Assembly: GCA_046290675.1 (NCBI GenBank)
Contig: JBKAHA010000012.1
Location: 122,535-186,534, forward strand
DNA length: 64,000 nucleotides
Direction of reading: 5' to 3'
Source of the DNA: Aureliella sp046290675
GTDB taxonomy: Bacteria > Planctomycetota > Planctomycetia > Pirellulales > Pirellulaceae
A program made the position numbers and the translations under genes. Of the stretch, positions 60,738 to 64,000 are shown piece after piece. Positions within the stretch are counted from its first letter, which is position 1. Every line of letters begins with the position of its first letter. The notes below the pieces were generated by a model. That model saw only the letters and a program-made list of their open reading frames with translations. It searched no databases and had not been told where the DNA came from.

Positions 60738-62362
60738 GATTGATCGACATCGTCGTAGAGGCAATGCGCAATGTCTGGGTTCGACGCGGGCGTACGCTAC
60801 TGAACATGGTAGGTGTGGTGATCAGTTGTGTGCTATTGCTATGTACGCTTGCTGGTGCCACAGGAGTCCGAAACGCAATCGCGGAATTCGTAGAAAGTTC
60901 GTCCGACGCCCTGAAATTTCGTGTGTACACGGATTATGACCGCAGTGTCGAGATTCCAGCAGAAGAATTGCAAATCGAATCCGACATGTCTTCTGATCGC
61001 AAAAAGCGAGTGTTGCGGATGCTCGAGAGCAAGTGGCGTCGTAAGAATTTGGTCAAGCCGAAATTCCTTTCGGATGAGCAGATGGATGCAATTCGGAGAA
61101 TGGAGCACGTTACCGATGTCGTTCCTGTTCAGACTCAATCTTGCTCCATCACTGTGTTAGATAGCGGGCCGATCATGACTGGTGAACCATCGGTGATCGA
61201 TGCCGCAAAGAGGAAAACCCACTCGAAGGAGGATACGGAGTCAGCAGGGGTGGTACTCAAGCAGCAAAGGCTCAGCGGGGAATCTGTGTTCAATGTTAGC
61301 CTGAGAGAACGAATCATCTTGGGGGAGCCCATCGATTCGTCTAAGCCGAACCAGATTGTCCTTCATGAGAACCTTGCGTTCGATCTTGGGTTCAAAAGCG
61401 ATGCTGACATGGCGGGGTTGCTCGGAAAGACGGTACAACTCCGATTTGGGGCGGTCACCAACCCACTGGATGCCTTTGCCGCAAAATTGACGGAGCTTTC
61501 ACCTGAAGAACAGCGTCGTCTTTTTGGCATCGTCGAGCGTTTATTGTCCGGGGAAACCGGAGATTTGGCCAACGCTGAATCGATGAAGCTACTACAGAAG
61601 ATGAAAAAGTCTGCAGGACGCAAAGAGCTCGATCCAAAGCAAAAAATTCAATCCAATCGGAAAGTCGCGTTCGAGGTGGGCGGCATCGTTCGTGGGCAGG
61701 ATGATGAAGACGTCAGTTCATTTTTATCTGCGTACTTTGGCCAGGGGCAATTGATGATCCACCATTCCAGGATGGAGGAAATTGCAAGCGGCCTGGGTTC
61801 CGAGGGCTTCAGCAATGCAATTGTCTATGTTGATGAAGTGAGTCATCTTGATGCGACAATCGAAGCGGTCAAAGAGCTGAATATTCGGCCTGTTTCCGCT
61901 CTTCGAATCGTTCAGACCATTTACGAGGCCATCGAACGTTCGAAGTATTCAGCGTTGTTGGTTGGAGCGATCATTCTGCTAGTCGCGGCGGTTGGGATCT
62001 CCAACACGATGATCATTTCGTTGATTGAGAGGTCAGAGGAAATCGGAATCATGAAGGCAATTGGTGCCAGCAACCGTTCCATCACAGCCATCGTCCTGCT
62101 CGAAGGGTTTTTTACCGGTGCGACGGGGGGCGTCGTGGCCGTATGTGTCGCGTGGCTGGTGACGACGCTCGGAGATGGTATTCTCAAGAGTTATGTTCAG
62201 TCACGAATTGCCGTTGAATTGGATGGCAATATGTTCGTACTGGAATCTTGGATGATTGCCGTCACGGTAGGCTCGGCAGCACTAGTCGCAACGCTAGCGG
62301 GACTTTGGCCGGCAAGGAGGGCTGCTAAGATGGATCCGATTCGTGCTATGTCGGAAGGTTAG
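60734..62362 (+). CDS. MacB/FtsX-type ABC transporter permease
   Basis: The 542-residue protein starts at GTG 60734, coupled to the ATPase gene. The first helix (LLNMVGVVISCVLLLCTLAG) follows a short cytoplasmic N-terminus. A large periplasmic domain (about residues 45-400) follows, and then three C-terminal helices (SALLVGAIILLVAAVGIS, AIVLLEGFFTGATGGVVAVC and SWMIAVTVGSAALVATLAG) with the MKAIGASNRSI coupling region and the PARRAAKMDPIRAMSEG end. This is the FtsX/MacB four-helix plan. The periplasmic domain contains a Lys/Glu-rich stretch near 275-305 that resembles no MacPD block I know. Confidence 0.9.
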   Translation: MRLIDIVVEAMRNVWVRRGRTLLNMVGVVISCVLLLCTLAGATGVRNAIAEFVESSSDALKFRVYTDYDRSVEIPAEELQIESDMSSDRKKRVLRMLESKWRRKNLVKPKFLSDEQMDAIRRMEHVTDVVPVQTQSCSITVLDSGPIMTGEPSVIDAAKRKTHSKEDTESAGVVLKQQRLSGESVFNVSLRERIILGEPIDSSKPNQIVLHENLAFDLGFKSDADMAGLLGKTVQLRFGAVTNPLDAFAAKLTELSPEEQRRLFGIVERLLSGETGDLANAESMKLLQKMKKSAGRKELDPKQKIQSNRKVAFEVGGIVRGQDDEDVSSFLSAYFGQGQLMIHHSRMEEIASGLGSEGFSNAIVYVDEVSHLDATIEAVKELNIRPVSALRIVQTIYEAIERSKYSALLVGAIILLVAAVGISNTMIISLIERSEEIGIMKAIGASNRSITAIVLLEGFFTGATGGVVAVCVAWLVTTLGDGILKSYVQSRIAVELDGNMFVLESWMIAVTVGSAALVATLAGLWPARRAAKMDPIRAMSEG

Positions 62363-62372
62363 CCATAGCGTT

Positions 62373-63587
62373 TCATGAGTTCGGCAAATCGTGCCCCATC
62401 TTCTCACGCTTTGTCGCCAGATAAGCCTCGTTGTGCGGATTCGGTTCGCAAACAATGGGGACTTGGTCGACAACTTTGAGATCGAAACCACGCAGGTTGA
62501 ATGCCTCGGTCTTCTTTGGGTTATTGGTAAGCAAACGAACTTCGGACAAACCGAGGTCCTTCAATATTTGTATGCCAACTCCGTAATCGCGCATGTCGGC
62601 TTTGAAACCCAACGCATGATTGGCTTCGACGGTATCCAGTCCCTGCTCCTGCAACGTGTAGGCCTGGATCTTTCGGGCTAATCCGATTCCTCGGCCCTCT
62701 TGGGGTAGATAGACGAGCGCGCCGCGGCCCTCCGAAGCGATCATTTGAAGAGCCATGGTTAGTTGGTCGCCGCAGTCGCAACGCAGTGATTGTACCAAGT
62801 CGCCGGTAAAGCAACTGCTGTGCATTCGCACGAGTGGGGCTTGAGTGCCTTGGTCACTTAGGTCACCCATGTAAATCGCGAGAGGCTCTTGGTCTTCGTA
62901 CTGAACATCGTAGACCGCGATCTGAAAGTCGCCGAAGCGTGTGGGGAGTTGAGCATTGGCGGCACGAGTGACGAGTTTCTCATTGACTCGGCGGTGTGCA
63001 ATGAGTTGTTCGATTGTGATGATTTCTAGCTTTTGCTCTTCGGCAATCTTTAGCAAGTCATCTCTTGTCGCACGGTCACCTGATTCATTCAGGATTTCAG
63101 TCAGTACTCCGGCGGGGGCAAGTCCTGCCATGCGTGGCAGATCGACCGCCGCTTCGGTGTGACCGGCACGCCTGAGGACGCCGCCTTCCATCGCTAGAAG
63201 CGGATACACGTGGCCCGGTTTGACGAAGTCATCTGGTGTGGAATTGCCACTTGCCAGGCGGCGAATGGTTTCAGCTCTTTCCGCCGCTGTAATCCCGGTC
63301 TTGCTCCCGTTGTAATCGACGGGAGTCAGGAAAGCGGTATGGAGCGGCGCGTTGTTGTTCTCGACAACTGGCCGTAGTTCGAGCCGTTCGCAAGCGCTTG
63401 GCAATATCGGGCAACACAGTTGTCCCCTGCCCTGCAGCATGAAATTAATCGTCTCCTGCGTCACCAACTCGGCGGCACAGATGTAATCTCCCTCGTTCTC
63501 CCGATCCTCAGCATCGAGCACAATGATGACTTCGCCACGCTGGATTGCGTCGACCGCCGATTGAATGGAACTGAATTGCTTGGCCAT
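62373..63587 (-). CDS. ribBA: Bifunctional RibB / RibA (3,4-DHBP synthase / GTP cyclohydrolase II)
   Basis: The 404-residue protein has an N-terminal DHBP synthase with VDAIQRGEVIIVLDAEDRENEGDY and HTEAAVDLPRMAG, and a C-terminal GTP cyclohydrolase II with SSCFTGDLVQSLRCDCGDQL (zinc Cys), YLPQEGRGIGL and the DYGVGIQILKDLG strand. It makes the two starting compounds of riboflavin from ribulose 5-phosphate and GTP. ATG 63587 (start MAKQFSSIQ) is preferred over the longer open frame to 63728. It is convergent with the ABC permease gene 10 bp away. No FMN riboswitch was seen upstream. Confidence 0.95.
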   Translation of the reverse strand: MAKQFSSIQSAVDAIQRGEVIIVLDAEDRENEGDYICAAELVTQETINFMLQGRGQLCCPILPSACERLELRPVVENNNAPLHTAFLTPVDYNGSKTGITAAERAETIRRLASGNSTPDDFVKPGHVYPLLAMEGGVLRRAGHTEAAVDLPRMAGLAPAGVLTEILNESGDRATRDDLLKIAEEQKLEIITIEQLIAHRRVNEKLVTRAANAQLPTRFGDFQIAVYDVQYEDQEPLAIYMGDLSDQGTQAPLVRMHSSCFTGDLVQSLRCDCGDQLTMALQMIASEGRGALVYLPQEGRGIGLARKIQAYTLQEQGLDTVEANHALGFKADMRDYGVGIQILKDLGLSEVRLLTNNPKKTEAFNLRGFDLKVVDQVPIVCEPNPHNEAYLATKREKMGHDLPNS

Positions 63588-63853
63588 AGCTGAGTGAGAT
63601 CGCTGGTTTGGGGGGATTGGGGTACGATGTTTTATCGTTTGAATGGACGCTGCGTCCCAATCGAAAATGGAATCGAGGTGCGTCCCAGAGCGTCGAACTG
63701 TCTGTTCCAATATCGGGAAGATTCGCATCCATTATAGAAGGCGTTAAAGGATCGTCTGGTTCAATTCGGTCGTCGGCCTCGATTCTAGGTCAGTTGCTAG
63801 ACCGTGATTATATCGGTAACGACTGATGCGGCACTGCGATCTGGTCGGTATAT

Positions 63854-63998
63854 CAGGGCCAATCACAGTCTAAAATTGGGAAGAATTCCTCCCCGTCGCT
63901 CATGCTCCGAACCTCCGTAAATTCCTCGCTGAACTCGGAAACGGGGGGTTGGGTATTGAATTGCCACTCAACCCAGATTCAAACTTTGATTGACCCTG
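63854..63998 (-). repeat. 145-bp MITE-like element, copy B (inverted)
   Basis: On the minus strand this 145-bp unit matches copy A at 14652-14796 over its full length with no length change, about 90% identical by eye. The right end begins CAGGGTCAATCAAAGTTT on the minus strand, exactly as copy A. The other terminal repeat is more diverged (CAGGGCCAATCACAGTCT), and the inner inverted repeat is weaker. The right border reaches within two bases of the window end. The 266 bp between ribBA and this element contain nothing else that I recognise. Confidence 0.85.
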
Positions 63999-64000
63999 GT

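Noticed and set aside
1..64000. CRISPR arrays, prophage genes, integrases, rRNA operons, known riboswitches
   Set aside because: No regularly spaced repeats, no phage structural or integrase genes and no rRNA were seen. A search for FMN or SAM riboswitch motifs by eye upstream of ribBA and metF gave nothing.

Overview
The window comes from a bacterial chromosome that looks planctomycetal (Pirellulales-like). The signs are a PVC-type secreted protein with a C-terminal CxxCH haem domain, an FGE-type sulfatase, a tricorn protease homologue, a PQQ-like propeller protein, a PqqB-like metallo-beta-lactamase protein, paired Wzz proteins without kinase domains, and C1-transfer genes of the type planctomycetes share with methanogens and methylotrophs. 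Base composition is moderate. Genes lie on both strands in short operons, many starts are GTG or TTG, and I see no prophage, CRISPR array or rRNA. Only the two short inverted-repeat elements look mobile.

Layout. 0-4 kb (minus): circularly permuted ATP-grasp, alpha-E and transglutaminase/DUF2126 genes, the last running off the left edge. 4.4-6.6 kb (plus): a PD40 propeller protein and a Tat-type agmatine-deiminase-family enzyme. 6.7-14.3 kb: a large hybrid sensor kinase, head to head with a tricorn-like protease. 14.4-15.8 kb: tRNA-Asp with its own promoter and terminator, a 145-bp repeat element, a 51-aa membrane protein and tandem repeats. 15.8-22.8 kb (plus): DUF3311 protein and sodium:solute symporter with an internal EF-hand pair, a sigma-54 activator, a sulfatase and a CBS protein. 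23-27.9 kb (plus): exopolysaccharide cluster of two Wzz paralogues and an O-antigen-ligase-like protein. 28-41.4 kb: a large exported protein, purQ, an SGL protein, folP, PQQ propeller, PqqB-like protein, fabI, acpP, glcE-like and class IV aminotransferase genes, and an alpha/beta hydrolase. 41.8-46.7 kb (plus): lipoprotein, exported transglutaminase-like protein and the large cytochrome-domain protein. 46.8-50.5 kb (plus): hexulose-phosphate-synthase-like gene, tilS, dgkA and an archaeal-type dihydropteroate-synthase-like gene. 50.6-59.4 kb: 7Fe ferredoxin, sigma factor, thioredoxin-like, DUF937 and membrane proteins, an S1-domain protein, a split DUF805 gene, metF, a conserved protein and an anchored msrB. 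60-63.6 kb: MacB-type ABC pair and ribBA. A second copy of the 145-bp element ends the window in inverted orientation.

Together these are mostly housekeeping (fatty acid, folate, purine, flavin, tRNA, translation) and envelope or exported functions. Themes that recur are one-carbon metabolism (folP, metF, the hexulose-phosphate-synthase-like protein and the DHPS-like protein) and beta-propeller or cytochrome proteins typical of planctomycetes. Points that most deserve a second look are the 145-bp repeat pair, the EF-hand-containing symporter, the peptide-ligase-like cluster, the C1-cofactor genes and the split DUF805 gene.
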